A stretch of DNA of 64,000 nt from assembly GCF_001425865.1 (NCBI RefSeq), contig NZ_LMDS01000004.1, positions 3,515 through 67,514 on the forward strand, given 5' to 3'. The DNA is from Rhizobacter sp. Root404. GTDB lineage: Bacteria; Pseudomonadota; Gammaproteobacteria; Burkholderiales; Burkholderiaceae_C. Below the pieces are notes generated by a model. It had not been told where the DNA came from and made no database searches. It saw only the letters and a program-made list of their open reading frames with translations. This document shows, piece after piece, positions 20,301-29,498 of this stretch; within the stretch, counting starts at the first letter, position 1; every line of letters begins with the position of its first letter. The translations under genes were made by a program, and so were the position numbers.

Positions 20301-21155
20301 ATGGCCGCACAACTGATCGACGGCAACGCGCTTGCCAAATCCATCCGAGCCGAGATCGGCGAGCGCGCCGCGGCGCTGACCGCCCGCGGCCACCAGCCCG
20401 GCCTGGCGGTGATCCTGGTCGGCGACGACCCGGCCTCGCAGGTCTATGTGAAGCACAAGGTCAACGACTGCGCGGGCGCCGGCATCCGCTCGGTGCTCGA
20501 GACCTACCCGGCCGACTACGCCGAAGCCGCGCTGCTGGCGCGCATCGCGGCGCTCAATGCCGATCCGACGATCCACGGCATTTTGGTGCAGATGCCGCTG
20601 CCCCGGCACATCAACCCGCACCGCGTGATCGAGGCGATCTCGGTCGCGAAGGACGTCGACGGCTTCTCCACGCTGAGTGCCGGCGAGCTGATGACCGGCC
20701 TGCCCGGCTTCCGCCCCTGCACGCCGTACGGCTGCATGAAGCTGATCGAGACCACCGGCATCGACCTGCGCGGCAAGCACGCGGTCGTGATCGGCCGCAG
20801 CAACACGGTCGGCAAGCCGATGGCGCTGCTGCTCTTGCAAGCCAACGCCACCGTCTCCATCTGCCACAGCGGAACCAGGGACATCGGCGCGCTGACCCGC
20901 GAGGCCGACGTCGTCGTCGCCGCGGTCGGCAAGCGCAACGTGCTGACGGCGGCGATGGTCAAGCCCGGCGCCGTCGTGATCGACGTGGGCATGAACCGCA
21001 ACGACGACGGCAAGCTGTGCGGCGATGTCGACTTCGCCGGCGTCTCGCAGGTCGCCGGCTGGATCACGCCGGTGCCCGGCGGCGTCGGCCCGATGACGCG
21101 GGCGATGCTGCTCGTCAACACGCTGGAATCCGCCGAGCGGGCGGCCGCGCGCTAA
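20301..21155 (+). CDS. folD: Bifunctional methylenetetrahydrofolate dehydrogenase/cyclohydrolase
   Basis: Interconverts 5,10-methylene-, methenyl- and 10-formyl-tetrahydrofolate in one-carbon metabolism, using NADP+. The 284 residues show the N-terminal catalytic region with YVKHK (catalytic lysine), QMPLPRHI, and KDVDGF. The dinucleotide-binding half follows with [11 protein letters not shown] and the C-terminal [16 protein letters not shown]. All are family signatures. The start is the ATG at 20301 behind AAGGAA, not the GTG three bases earlier. Its own promoter is likely, since a terminator separates it from the regulator gene. Confidence 0.97.
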   Translation: MAAQLIDGNALAKSIRAEIGERAAALTARGHQPGLAVILVGDDPASQVYVKHKVNDCAGAGIRSVLETYPADYAEAALLARIAALNADPTIHGILVQMPLPRHINPHRVIEAISVAKDVDGFSTLSAGELMTGLPGFRPCTPYGCMKLIETTGIDLRGKHAVVIGRSNTVGKPMALLLLQANATVSICHSGTRDIGALTREADVVVAAVGKRNVLTAAMVKPGAVVIDVGMNRNDDGKLCGDVDFAGVSQVAGWITPVPGGVGPMTRAMLLVNTLESAERAAAR

Positions 21156-21173
21156 TCACTTCGGAACGATCGA

Positions 21174-23234
21174 ATGGACATGAATCCCCTGCTCAGCACC
21201 GACGGCCTGCCCCGCTTCGACGCGATCCGCCCCGAACACATCACACCGGCGATGGACCAGCTGCTCGCCGCTGCCGATGCCGCACTCGACCTCGCGACCA
21301 GCGACGCGACGCCGGCCGACTACGACGCGCTGTCCGCCGTGCTCGATGTCGCGACCGAGCGGCTCGGGCGCGCCTGGGGCGCCATCGGCCACCTGAATGC
21401 CGTCGCCGATTCGCCCGCGCTGCGCGACGCGTACAACGCCAACATGCCCAAGGTCGTCGACCTCTACACCCGCATGGGCGCCGACCAGCGGCTGTTCGCC
21501 AAGTACAAGGCAGTGCTCGCCGACCCGCGCTCGGCGCAGCTGCCGGCACCGCGGCTGCGCGCGCTGACCAACGCGCTGCGCGACTTCAAGCTTTCCGGCG
21601 CCGAGCTCGAAGGCGCGGCCCGCGAGCGCTACGCCGAGCTGCAGGACCTGCAGGCCGAGATCGGCCAGAAGTTCTCCGAACACGTGCTGGATGCGACCGA
21701 CGGCTACGCGTACTACGCCAGTGCCGCCGAGGTCGACGGCATGCCCGACGACGTGCTGCAGGCCGCCCGCCAGGCCGCCGAGGCCGACGGCCAGCCGGGC
21801 TACAAGCTGACGCTGCAGTACCCGCGCTACCTGCCGGTGATGCAGTACGCCCGCGACCGCGCGTTGCGCGAGCGCCTGTACCGCGCGAACACCACGCGCG
21901 CCAGCGAGTTCGGCCCGGCCGCGCTCGACAACGGCCCGCTGATCCGCCAGTTGCTCGAGTTGCGCCAGGAAGAGGCGCAGTTGCTCGGCTACGCGAGCCC
22001 GGCCGACCTGTCGCTGGTGCCGAAGATGGCGACGTCCCCGGCGCAGGTGATCGGCTTCCTCGAAGACCTGGGGCACCGCGCCCGTCCGGGCGCGCTGCGC
22101 GACCTCGCGGAGTTGCGCGATTTCGCGCGCGACGAACTCGGCCTGTCCGAGCTGCAGGCCTGGGACCTCGCCTTTGCGAGCCAGAAGCTCAAGGAGCAGC
22201 GTTACGCGTTCAGCGAACAGGAGGTGAAGCAGTACTTCACCGAGCCGAAGGTGCTCGAAGGGCTGTTCCACATCGTCGAGACCGTGTTCGAGGTGCGCAT
22301 CCGTCCCGACACCGCGCCGGTGTGGCACCCGAGCGTGCGCTTCTTCCGCATCGAGCGCGACGACCCGGGCGCGGTCGACGGCACGCCGCGCGTGGTCGGC
22401 CAGTTCTACCTCGACCTGTTCGCACGAGCCGGCAAGCGCCCGGGCGCCTGGATGGACGACGTGCGCGACCGCTGGCTGCGCCCCGAAGGCCACCTGCAGA
22501 CGCCGGTCGCCAACCTGATCTGCAACTTCGCGCCGCCGGTCGTCGTCGATGGCGTCGCGCGACCGGCGCTTCTCACGCACGACGACGTCACGACGCTGTT
22601 CCACGAGTTCGGCCACGGCCTGCAGCTGATGCTGACGCAGATCGACGACATCGGCGTGTCGGGCATCTCCGGCGTCGAGTGGGACGCGGTCGAGCTGCCG
22701 AGCCAGTTCATGGAGAACTTCTGCTGGGAATGGGACGTCGTCAAGCGCCTCACGGCCCACGTCGACACCGGCGCGCCGCTGCCGCGCGCGCTGTTCGACC
22801 GCATGCTCGCCGCCAAGAACTTCCACAGCGGGCTGGAGACGCTGCGCCAGGTCGAGCTGTCGCTGATCGACATGCGGCTGCACACCGATGCGTCGGCGCC
22901 GACGCAGGTGGCCTCGATCGTCGATGCGGTGCGCGCCGACATCGCGGTGCTGACCCCGCCGCCGTTCAGCCGCTCGCTCAACACCTTCACCCACGTCTTC
23001 GACGGCGGCTACGCAGCCGGCTACTACAGCTACAAGTGGGCCGAGGTGCTCTCGGCCGACGCCTGGAGCGCCTTCGAGGAAGCGCCCGACGTGCTCGACG
23101 TGGCCACCGGCCGCCGCTTGCGCGAGGCGGTGCTCGAGACCGGCGGCAGCCGCAGCACGCTCGACAGCTTCAAGGCCTTCCGCGGCCGCGAGCCGCGCAT
23201 CGACGCCTTGCTGCGGCACCAGGGCCTGGATTGA
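21174..23234 (+). CDS. prlC: Oligopeptidase A, M3-family zinc peptidase
   Basis: Cytoplasmic zinc endopeptidase that degrades short peptides, including cleaved signal peptides. The 686 residues are full length for the family. Zinc ligands are His477 and His481 in HEFGH and Glu507 in VELPSQ. FSRSLNTFTHVFDGGYAAGYYSYKW-type sequence (about 600-622) is the substrate-binding region with the Gly-rich loop and tyrosines. The start at 21174 is 18 bases after folD, so the two are probably cotranscribed; the ATG at 21180 is an alternative. Confidence 0.94.
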   Translation: MDMNPLLSTDGLPRFDAIRPEHITPAMDQLLAAADAALDLATSDATPADYDALSAVLDVATERLGRAWGAIGHLNAVADSPALRDAYNANMPKVVDLYTRMGADQRLFAKYKAVLADPRSAQLPAPRLRALTNALRDFKLSGAELEGAARERYAELQDLQAEIGQKFSEHVLDATDGYAYYASAAEVDGMPDDVLQAARQAAEADGQPGYKLTLQYPRYLPVMQYARDRALRERLYRANTTRASEFGPAALDNGPLIRQLLELRQEEAQLLGYASPADLSLVPKMATSPAQVIGFLEDLGHRARPGALRDLAELRDFARDELGLSELQAWDLAFASQKLKEQRYAFSEQEVKQYFTEPKVLEGLFHIVETVFEVRIRPDTAPVWHPSVRFFRIERDDPGAVDGTPRVVGQFYLDLFARAGKRPGAWMDDVRDRWLRPEGHLQTPVANLICNFAPPVVVDGVARPALLTHDDVTTLFHEFGHGLQLMLTQIDDIGVSGISGVEWDAVELPSQFMENFCWEWDVVKRLTAHVDTGAPLPRALFDRMLAAKNFHSGLETLRQVELSLIDMRLHTDASAPTQVASIVDAVRADIAVLTPPPFSRSLNTFTHVFDGGYAAGYYSYKWAEVLSADAWSAFEEAPDVLDVATGRRLREAVLETGGSRSTLDSFKAFRGREPRIDALLRHQGLD

Positions 23235-23259
23235 CGCGATCCGCGACCTGTGTCGCACC

Positions 23260-23277
23260 ACCCCGGCACTCGGGGGT
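23260..23277 (+). terminator. Possible terminator after prlC
   Basis: ACCCCG, loop, CGGGGGT forms a short stem 26 bases after the prlC stop. No T tract follows, so function is doubtful. Confidence 0.35.
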
Positions 23278-23343
23278 GTCGCGCCCTTGAAGCGCCCGGG
23301 CGCGTGCGGTAGATTCGCCCATCAATTGTTGCCCGGAGTTTCC

Positions 23344-23985
23344 ATGAACGAAGACCGCGTCTCCACGAACCGGCTCGCCTGGCTGTGCTGGGCCCCGCTG
23401 GTCGCGCTGATCGCGGTCGCGCCGGCCCAGGCGCAGTACAAGGTCGTCGGCCCCGACGGCAAGATCACGTACACCGATCGGCCGCCCGCCACAGCGGGCG
23501 GCAAGGTCACCGCGATTGGCAGCCGCAGCACCGGCGGCGGCGCGGTCGATGTCGCGCTGCCGCTCGAACTGCGTCAACCTGCGGCGCGCTACCCGGTCAC
23601 CCTCTACACGATGACCGGCGCCTGCAGCCCCTGCGACGCCGCGCGCCAGCTGCTGCGCCAGCGCGGCGTGCCGTACGCCGAGAAGCAGGTGCAGAGCGCC
23701 GACGACGCCGCGGCGCTGGAACGGCTGGTCGGCTCGCGCGACGTGCCGGCGCTGGCGATCGGCACGCAGATGATGCGCGGCCTGGCGCCCGAGGTCTGGG
23801 GCTCGTACCTCGACGCCGCCGGCTACCCGCGCGAATCGCGCCTGCCGGCCAGCTACCAGTACGCGGCGGCCACGCCGATCGTCGAGCGCCGCGAGGTCAA
23901 GGCGCCCGCGGCCGAGGCGTCCGCGCCGGCCGCCGAGGCGCCGGCCGCCCCCGCGCCGGCCAATCCTTCCGGCATCAAGTTCTGA
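23344..23985 (+). CDS. Secreted DUF4124/glutaredoxin-like protein
   Basis: Predicted periplasmic or exported thiol protein. The 213 residues start with a signal peptide (WLCWAPLVALIAVAPAQA, cleavage near 30). A short DUF4124 module follows (YKVVGPDGKITYTDRPP), then a glutaredoxin-like domain (about 84-160) with Cys94 and Cys97 in TGACSPCDAA and the cis-proline region DVPALAIG. An Ala/Pro tail (about 185-210) ends the protein. Substrate is unknown; roles in periplasmic disulfide or glutathione chemistry are suggested by the family only. It converges on the MFS gene. Confidence 0.75.
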   Translation: MNEDRVSTNRLAWLCWAPLVALIAVAPAQAQYKVVGPDGKITYTDRPPATAGGKVTAIGSRSTGGGAVDVALPLELRQPAARYPVTLYTMTGACSPCDAARQLLRQRGVPYAEKQVQSADDAAALERLVGSRDVPALAIGTQMMRGLAPEVWGSYLDAAGYPRESRLPASYQYAAATPIVERREVKAPAAEASAPAAEAPAAPAPANPSGIKF

Positions 23986-24029
23986 ATGAAGCCTCCGGCT
24001 GCGGGTACGCAGCCACCCCCCGAGGGTGT

Positions 24030-24047
24030 CGCCCCTGGCTTGGGGCG
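24030..24047. terminator. Hairpin between convergent genes
   Basis: CGCCCC, loop TGGCTT, GGGGCG lies between the ends of the glutaredoxin-like gene and the MFS gene. The stem is perfect but short and lacks a T tract; it may serve either strand. Confidence 0.4.
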
Positions 24048-24067
24048 GCCCGGCGCTCAGGGGCGCC

Positions 24068-25297
24068 TCAGCGCGGCACGGTCGCGCTCGATCTGATCCG
24101 GCGCGCCTGGGTGCTGCCGGCGGCGACCAGGGCCCCCATCACCCAGAACAGCGACGCGACGCCGACTGCGGCGCCGGCGACGCCGAACGCCAGCGGCATC
24201 ACCGCGCTCGAGAAGTTGATCGTCATCGAGCGCAGCGCGATCGCCTCGCCGTGGCGGTCGTGCGGCGTGAGCTGGTGCAGCGTCGTCATGATCATCGGCT
24301 GCACCGAGCCGAGCGCGAGGCCGAGAAACACCGCGCACGCCGCCATCGTCCAGGCCGAGTGCACCAGCGGGTAAACCGCGAAGACCGCGCCGGTGCCGAG
24401 CATCGCGCCGGCCAGCACCTGCGATTCGCGCAGCCGGTGCGCCAGCACGGGAATGGCCAGCCGCACCAGCGCCACCGCGCCGGCGAACACGCCGAGCACC
24501 AGGCCGATCGCCGACGCGCTGAACCCGCGCTCGTGGCCGAGGATCGGGATCGCGAAGGTGTGCACGTCCCAGCTCGCCGATACCAGCCAGTTGATCAGCA
24601 GCAGCCGGCGCAGCCCCGGCGTGCGCAACAGCGCCCACGAGCTGTGCGCGGCAGCGCGCGGCGGCTGCGGCGGCGGCACCTCGACCGGCACGCGCCGCGC
24701 CGACCAGAGCCCCAGCAGCGGCAGCAGTGCGAGCGCCGTGAAGGCCATCCGGAAGCCGCCCAGGTCGATCAACGCGCCAGCCAGCACCGGCCCGGTCACG
24801 TTCGACAGCGCCGGCGCGAGGCCGAGCCAGCTGAACACGCGCTTCAGTTCGGTGGCATTGCGCGCGCTGCGGCCGGCGGTGCGCTGGATCGCGATGAGAC
24901 CGTAGTTCGCACCCGCGCCGGCAAAGACGGCGGCCAGGCACAGCAGCATGAAGTCGTGCGCCGTCCACCACGTCGAGAGGACCGCGAACGAGCCGCCGGC
25001 CACCGTGAGCGCCACGGCCACCTGCAGCGGCCGATGGTAGCCGTGCCGGTCCGCGAGCCGCCCGGCCTGCAGCGCCAGCGCGATCGGCGCCACCGCGAAC
25101 AAGCCCACCAGCACGCCGACCGCCCACTCCGCGTGGCTCTGCCGCAGCACCCACAACGGCGCAGCCATGCGGATGCCGGCCATCGTCGAGTGCAGGCAGA
25201 TCTGGCCGACGATCAACGCGACCAGCACGGTGGTGAGCGAGGCGGCGCGCTCGCCCGGGGCGACGGGCGCCGCCGTCGACGGATCGGGCTCAGGCAC
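24068..25297 (-). CDS. MFS transporter
   Basis: Twelve-helix secondary transporter of the inner membrane; substrate unknown. The 409 residues show the usual two six-helix halves. The loop after helix 2 carries AGRLADRHGYHRP, a form of the MFS motif A, and the central loop contains a Pro-rich stretch near 200. The start overlaps the rmuC stop by eight bases, so both are probably translated from one message. Related proteins are drug or metabolite exporters, but nothing here fixes the substrate. Confidence 0.8.
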   Translation of the reverse strand: MPEPDPSTAAPVAPGERAASLTTVLVALIVGQICLHSTMAGIRMAAPLWVLRQSHAEWAVGVLVGLFAVAPIALALQAGRLADRHGYHRPLQVAVALTVAGGSFAVLSTWWTAHDFMLLCLAAVFAGAGANYGLIAIQRTAGRSARNATELKRVFSWLGLAPALSNVTGPVLAGALIDLGGFRMAFTALALLPLLGLWSARRVPVEVPPPQPPRAAAHSSWALLRTPGLRRLLLINWLVSASWDVHTFAIPILGHERGFSASAIGLVLGVFAGAVALVRLAIPVLAHRLRESQVLAGAMLGTGAVFAVYPLVHSAWTMAACAVFLGLALGSVQPMIMTTLHQLTPHDRHGEAIALRSMTINFSSAVMPLAFGVAGAAVGVASLFWVMGALVAAGSTQARRIRSSATVPR

Positions 25298-26669
25298 TGT
25301 CGTCTTCGGCGAACTCTTCGGTTCCGGGCAGCAACAGCTGCGCGCGCGTATCGGACAGCGCCTCGACCGACTTCAGCTCGCGCGCCATCACGCGGGTGCG
25401 GCGCTCGGCCATCTCGATGCTGCTGCTGGCCTCGTCGAGCTTCTTCTTGGTCTTGGCGAGCACCTCGCCGAACTTCGCGAACTCGGTCTTGACGGCGCCC
25501 AGCACCTCCCAGACTTCGGCGCTGCGCTTTTCCAGCGCCAGCGTGCGAAAGCCCATCTGCAGGCTGTTCAGCGTGGCCAGCAGGGTCGTCGGCCCGGCCA
25601 GCATGATCTTGTGCTCGCGCTGCAGCGACTCGACCAGCCCCGGCCGGCGCAGCGCCTCGGCGTACAGGCCCTCGGTCGGCACGAAGAGGATGCCGAAATC
25701 GGTGGTGTGCGGCGCAGCGATGTACTTCTCGCGGATCGTGCGGGCCTCGTTGCGCAGGCGCATCTCGACCGCCTTGGCGGCGATCTCGGCGGCGACCGGG
25801 TCGGCGCGCTCCTGCGCATCGAGCAGGCGCTCGTAGTCCTCGCGCGGGAACTTGGCGTCGATCGGCAGCCACAAGGGCGCACCGTCGTCGCGCCGGCCTG
25901 GCAGACGCAGCGCGAAGTCGACGCGGGCGTTGCTGCCCGGAATGGTCTCGACGTTGCGCGCGAACTGGTCGGCGGTGAACACCTCCTCCAGCAGGCTCGC
26001 GAGCTGCACCTCGCCGAAATTGCCGCGGGTCTTGACGTTGCTGAGCACTCGGCTGAGCGAACCCACGTCCTTCGCGAGCAGCTGCATCTCGCCGAGGCCG
26101 CGGTGCACCTGCTCGAGCCGGTCGGCCACCTGCTTGAAGCTCTGGCCGAGGCGCTGTTCGAGCGTCGCGTGCAGCTTCTCGTCGACCGTCATCCGCACCT
26201 GCTCGAGCTTCTTCTCGTTGTCGAGCTGGATCGCCGTGAGCTTCTGTTCGACGGTGGCGCGCACCTCGGCCATGCGCTGGTCGTTCGACAACGCCAGCGA
26301 GCGCAGCTGTTCGGTCAGCGTCTCGGCAAAACGCTGCAGCGACTGGGCCTGCTGTTCGCCCGAACGGCCGAGCGTATCGGCCTGATGCTGCTGGGTCGCG
26401 GCGAGTTGGGTACGGAAGCTGTCGATCTGCTCGTTCTGCGTGCGCGCCACGTCGCCCTGCTGGGTCAACAGCGTCTGCTGGAACGTGGCGAGCGTCTGCG
26501 CCAGCTCGCTGCGCGTGCCGCCGGCGCTGCGCGCCACCTCGTCGCGCAGGCTGCGCTCGAGTTGCAGGATCGGCCCCGCGTCGGGGCGGCGCAGCGCGAG
26601 CCAGAGGGTCAGCAGCACGAGCAGAACGAGGAGCGCCAGCAGCGCGAGGGAAATCCAGTCGAGGGGCAT
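25290..26669 (-). CDS. rmuC: RmuC-family DNA recombination protein
   Basis: Membrane-anchored nuclease-like protein that limits recombination at inverted repeats. The 459 residues have one N-terminal membrane helix (about 5-27, LALLALLVLLVLLTLWLAL). A long coiled coil follows (about 35-200, rich in Q, E and L), then the RmuC domain with LPIDAKFPREDYERL, TDFGILFVPTEGLYAEAL and ANSLQMGF-like segments (TLNSLQMGFRTLAL). The ATG at 26669 is chosen because it gives the standard MPLDWISL membrane N-terminus; longer in-frame versions run into the next gene. Confidence 0.93.
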   Translation of the reverse strand: MPLDWISLALLALLVLLVLLTLWLALRRPDAGPILQLERSLRDEVARSAGGTRSELAQTLATFQQTLLTQQGDVARTQNEQIDSFRTQLAATQQHQADTLGRSGEQQAQSLQRFAETLTEQLRSLALSNDQRMAEVRATVEQKLTAIQLDNEKKLEQVRMTVDEKLHATLEQRLGQSFKQVADRLEQVHRGLGEMQLLAKDVGSLSRVLSNVKTRGNFGEVQLASLLEEVFTADQFARNVETIPGSNARVDFALRLPGRRDDGAPLWLPIDAKFPREDYERLLDAQERADPVAAEIAAKAVEMRLRNEARTIREKYIAAPHTTDFGILFVPTEGLYAEALRRPGLVESLQREHKIMLAGPTTLLATLNSLQMGFRTLALEKRSAEVWEVLGAVKTEFAKFGEVLAKTKKKLDEASSSIEMAERRTRVMARELKSVEALSDTRAQLLLPGTEEFAEDDSA

Positions 26670-26704
26670 GCGGTGATTGTCGCCCGGTCCGGGCGCTGAG
26701 CGGG

Positions 26705-28204
26705 TCAGGCCCTCGGACCACGCACCAGCCAGCGCTCGATCAGGTTGAATGCCCCCTGCACGAGCAGCGCGAGCGCCGCGGCGGGCAGCGCGCCGGCCAG
26801 CAGCGCGGCGTTGTCGTTGACGGCCAGGCCCGCGACGATGCGTTCGCCGAATCCCCCGGCGCCGATGAAGGCGGCCATCGTCGCGGTGCCCACGTTGATG
26901 ACCGCCGCGGTCTGGATGCCCGCGATCAGCGTCGGCAGCGCGAGCGGCAGTTGCACCTCGCGCAGGCTCTGCGCCGACGTGAGGCCGAGCGACAGCGCGG
27001 CTTGCGCCAGGCCGGCCGGCACGCCCTGCAGGCCCGCGTGGGTGTTGCGCACGATCGGAAGCAACGCATAGAGGAACAGCGCGATCAGCGCGGGCACGAG
27101 TCCGATGCTGCCGAGCACCGCGATCAGGAACGCGAGCAGCGCCAGCGACGGCACCGTCTGCAGCACCGCGACGGCGCCGAGCAGCCACGCCGAACTGCGC
27201 GGCCAGCGCCATGCCGCCACGCCGAGCGGCACGCCGATCAGGATCGCGGCCAGCACCGAACCGAACACCAGCAGCAGGTGCTGGCCGGCGAGCCGCGCGA
27301 AGTCCGGCGCGAACAGGCGCTGCCAGAACCCGCGCGCCGGCGCCGCGGTCGCTGGCGTGCCGCTGCCCTGCACGAAGCGCTGCGCCACCTCGGAAAAGCT
27401 GCGCCCGTCGAGTTCGACCTGCGCGTTCAACGCGATCATCGTCGCTGCGTCGATGCGCCCCTCGAGCCGCGCCAGCGGTCGCACGTCGACGGCGCTGCGC
27501 ATCAGCAGGACCGCGTCGTAGGCCGGAAAGAAGCCGCGATCGTCCTGCAGCACGCGCAGCGCGTAGCGGCCGATCTTGGCGTCGGTCGAGTACACGTCGA
27601 TCACGTCGACGGTGCCGGCACGCACCGCGTCATAGGCGAGTCCGTGGTCCAGGCCCGCCGCCGCGGTCTGCGGCAAGCGGTACGCGGCCTTGAGCGCCGG
27701 CCAGCCGTCGCCGCGCTCCAGGAACTCGTGCGAGAGGCCGAGCCGAAGGCCCTGCGCTTTCGGCCCGAGCAGGTCGGACACGCGCACGATGCCGAGTTCG
27801 GCCGCGCGCGCCTCGGTCATCGCGAGGGCGTAGGTGTTGTTGAAGCCGAACGGCACGGCGGCCTTCAGCCCGCGCGGCGCAAGCCATTCGTTGAGTTCCG
27901 CGAGCGAGGGGTTGCCGCCGGCCTGGGGCCGCTTCAGCAGTTCACGCACGATCGTGCCGGTGTACTCGGGATAGAGGTCGACCGCGCCGCTGGACAACGC
28001 CTGCTCCAGGATGCCGGTGTTGCCCAGGCCCTGCTTGTGCTCGGCCGCGATGCCCTGGGCGACGAGCGTCTGCTTGACGATCTCGCCGAGCACGTACGAC
28101 TCGGTGAAGCGCTTGGATCCGACGACCAGCGGCGCCGCCACGGCGATGCTGCCGATCGACAGTGCCAGTGCCGCGACGAACGCGCGCCGGCTTTGCCTTA
28201 TCAC
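26705..28204 (-). CDS. Osmoprotectant ABC transporter: fused substrate-binding protein and permease
   Basis: Predicted uptake of glycine betaine, choline or a related osmolyte. The 499 residues combine a signal peptide (FVAALALSIGSIAVAA) and an OpuAC/OsmX-type binding domain (about 25-270, with GSKRFTESYVLGEIVKQ, LYPEYTG and a DVIDVYSTDAKI segment) with an OpuBB-type permease (about 285-499, six helices, coupling loop with ALSLGLTSAQSLREVQLP). Separate binding proteins are usual, but this fusion order is known in the family. The start is the GTG at 28204; the longer frame overlaps the divergent regulator. No ATPase gene is adjacent, so a distant one must serve it. A CGTCCTAC motif lies 19 bases upstream of the start. 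Confidence 0.87.
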   Translation of the reverse strand: MIRQSRRAFVAALALSIGSIAVAAPLVVGSKRFTESYVLGEIVKQTLVAQGIAAEHKQGLGNTGILEQALSSGAVDLYPEYTGTIVRELLKRPQAGGNPSLAELNEWLAPRGLKAAVPFGFNNTYALAMTEARAAELGIVRVSDLLGPKAQGLRLGLSHEFLERGDGWPALKAAYRLPQTAAAGLDHGLAYDAVRAGTVDVIDVYSTDAKIGRYALRVLQDDRGFFPAYDAVLLMRSAVDVRPLARLEGRIDAATMIALNAQVELDGRSFSEVAQRFVQGSGTPATAAPARGFWQRLFAPDFARLAGQHLLLVFGSVLAAILIGVPLGVAAWRWPRSSAWLLGAVAVLQTVPSLALLAFLIAVLGSIGLVPALIALFLYALLPIVRNTHAGLQGVPAGLAQAALSLGLTSAQSLREVQLPLALPTLIAGIQTAAVINVGTATMAAFIGAGGFGERIVAGLAVNDNAALLAGALPAAALALLVQGAFNLIERWLVRGPRA

Positions 28205-28222
28205 ATTCGCACCCGCTCCCGT

Positions 28223-28230
28223 GTAGGACG
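28223..28230 (-). promoter_or_regulatory. CGTCCTAC motif upstream of osmoprotectant transporter
   Basis: On the minus strand the sequence reads GGAAACGTCCTACACGG, 19 bases before the GTG start. It is one of six similar sites in the stress island. The position is close to the start, so it may be part of the promoter or a repressor site. Confidence 0.4.
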
Positions 28231-28394
28231 TTTCCGACGGCCCCTCGGGCCGTTGCGGGTTGGTACGACTGCGCTTTTTGAGAAACAATGGGAGGCCTGT
28301 TCGAGGACATCCCTCGAGCTGCGGGGCAACGATTGCGGTTCGGAAATCGACGCTTCTTTCCTGCAGTATTCCGGACAACGCTTCTCGCCAGGAC

Positions 28395-28802
28395 ATGCCT
28401 GCCCTCAAAGCTTTTATCGTCGAAGACAGTCCGGTGATCCGGGAGAACCTGACGGCCGCGCTCGAGGAACTGGCTCCGGTGCAGGTCGTCGGCTCGGCCG
28501 AAGACGAGCCCGCCGCGATCGGCTGGCTCTCCGAAGCGGCACATTCCTGCGACCTCGTCATCATCGACATCTTCCTCAAGCGCGGCTCGGGACTGGGCGT
28601 GCTGCGTTCGGCGAGCGAACTGCGCCGCCCGATGAGTCTCGTGGTGCTGAGCAACTACGCGACGCCGGACATGCGCCGCAAGTGCATGGAACTGGGCGCC
28701 AATCGCGTGTTCGACAAGTCGAACGAGATCGACGCGCTGATCCTCTACTGCGCGCGCCTCGCCGAAGGCGCCACCGGCTTCGGCGAGCTGGCGCCCACGT
28801 GA
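28395..28802 (+). CDS. Stand-alone response-regulator receiver protein
   Basis: Single-domain receiver with no DNA-binding region, 135 residues. Acidic pocket ED (10-11), phospho-acceptor Asp58 in LVIIDIF, and Lys108 in FDKSNE are intact; a serine precedes NYAT at the switch position (VVLSNYAT). It could pass phosphate to another protein or act as a sink for the CHASE3 kinase encoded 700 bases away. The ATG at 28395 follows CAGGAC. It converges with the LuxR-type regulator (10-base gap). Confidence 0.82.
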   Translation: MPALKAFIVEDSPVIRENLTAALEELAPVQVVGSAEDEPAAIGWLSEAAHSCDLVIIDIFLKRGSGLGVLRSASELRRPMSLVVLSNYATPDMRRKCMELGANRVFDKSNEIDALILYCARLAEGATGFGELAPT

Positions 28803-28812
28803 CGTGGCGGCC

Positions 28813-29445
28813 TTACTGGATCAGGCCGTTCTTGAGTGCGTAGTAGGTCAGGTCGCTGTTCGACGCGAGGCTCATCTTCTCCATCACGCGGGTGCGGTAG
28901 GTGCTGACGGTCTTGACGCTCAGCGACATGCTGTCGGCCATGTGGCCGATCGTCTCGCCCTTGGCCAGCCGCAGGAAAACCTGGAATTCGCGTTCGGAGA
29001 GCTGTTCGTGCGCCGGCTTGTCGCCGGCACCGCCCAGCCCGTCGGCGAGCAGCTCGGCCACGCCGGCAGTGATGTACTTGCGGCCGCGGTAGACGGTGCG
29101 GATCGCCTTGACGATCTCCTCCGGGTCGCATTCCTTGTTGAGGTAGCCGCTGGCGCCCTGCCGCAGCAGCGTGGTGGCGTAGTGCTCCTCGGGGAAGCCG
29201 GAGAGGATCAGCACAGGCAAATCCGGGGCGCGGGCCTTGATCGCGGCGAGCGCGTCGACACCGCTTTGGTCGGGCATCGACAGGTCCATCACGATCACAT
29301 CGACCTGCCCTTTGCGCACGATGTCGATCGCTTCCTTGCCGCTCGACGCTTCGGCGACCACGGTCAGGTCGACCTGCTCGGAGAAGAACTGGCGCAGGCC
29401 CGCCCGCACGATTGCGTGGTCGTCGATGATGGCGATTCGAATCAT
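28813..29445 (-). CDS. NarL/LuxR-type response regulator
   Basis: Transcription factor predicted to pair with the divergent CHASE3 kinase. The 210 residues have a receiver with DD (8-9), Asp54 in IVMDLSMPDQSG and the lysine in YLNKECD. A LuxR-type helix-turn-helix occupies about 145-205 (LSEREFQVFLRLAKGETIGH, then KTVSTYRTRVMEKM). It starts 53 bases from the kinase start in the opposite direction, so a shared divergent promoter is likely. Its targets may include the local envelope-stress genes; this is inference from position and from a shared upstream motif. Confidence 0.9.
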   Translation of the reverse strand: MIRIAIIDDHAIVRAGLRQFFSEQVDLTVVAEASSGKEAIDIVRKGQVDVIVMDLSMPDQSGVDALAAIKARAPDLPVLILSGFPEEHYATTLLRQGASGYLNKECDPEEIVKAIRTVYRGRKYITAGVAELLADGLGGAGDKPAHEQLSEREFQVFLRLAKGETIGHMADSMSLSVKTVSTYRTRVMEKMSLASNSDLTYYALKNGLIQ

Positions 29446-29498
29446 GGTCGTTCGTGGTCCGTGGTGGTGACGAATTCACGGAGTTTAAGGTGCTCGCG

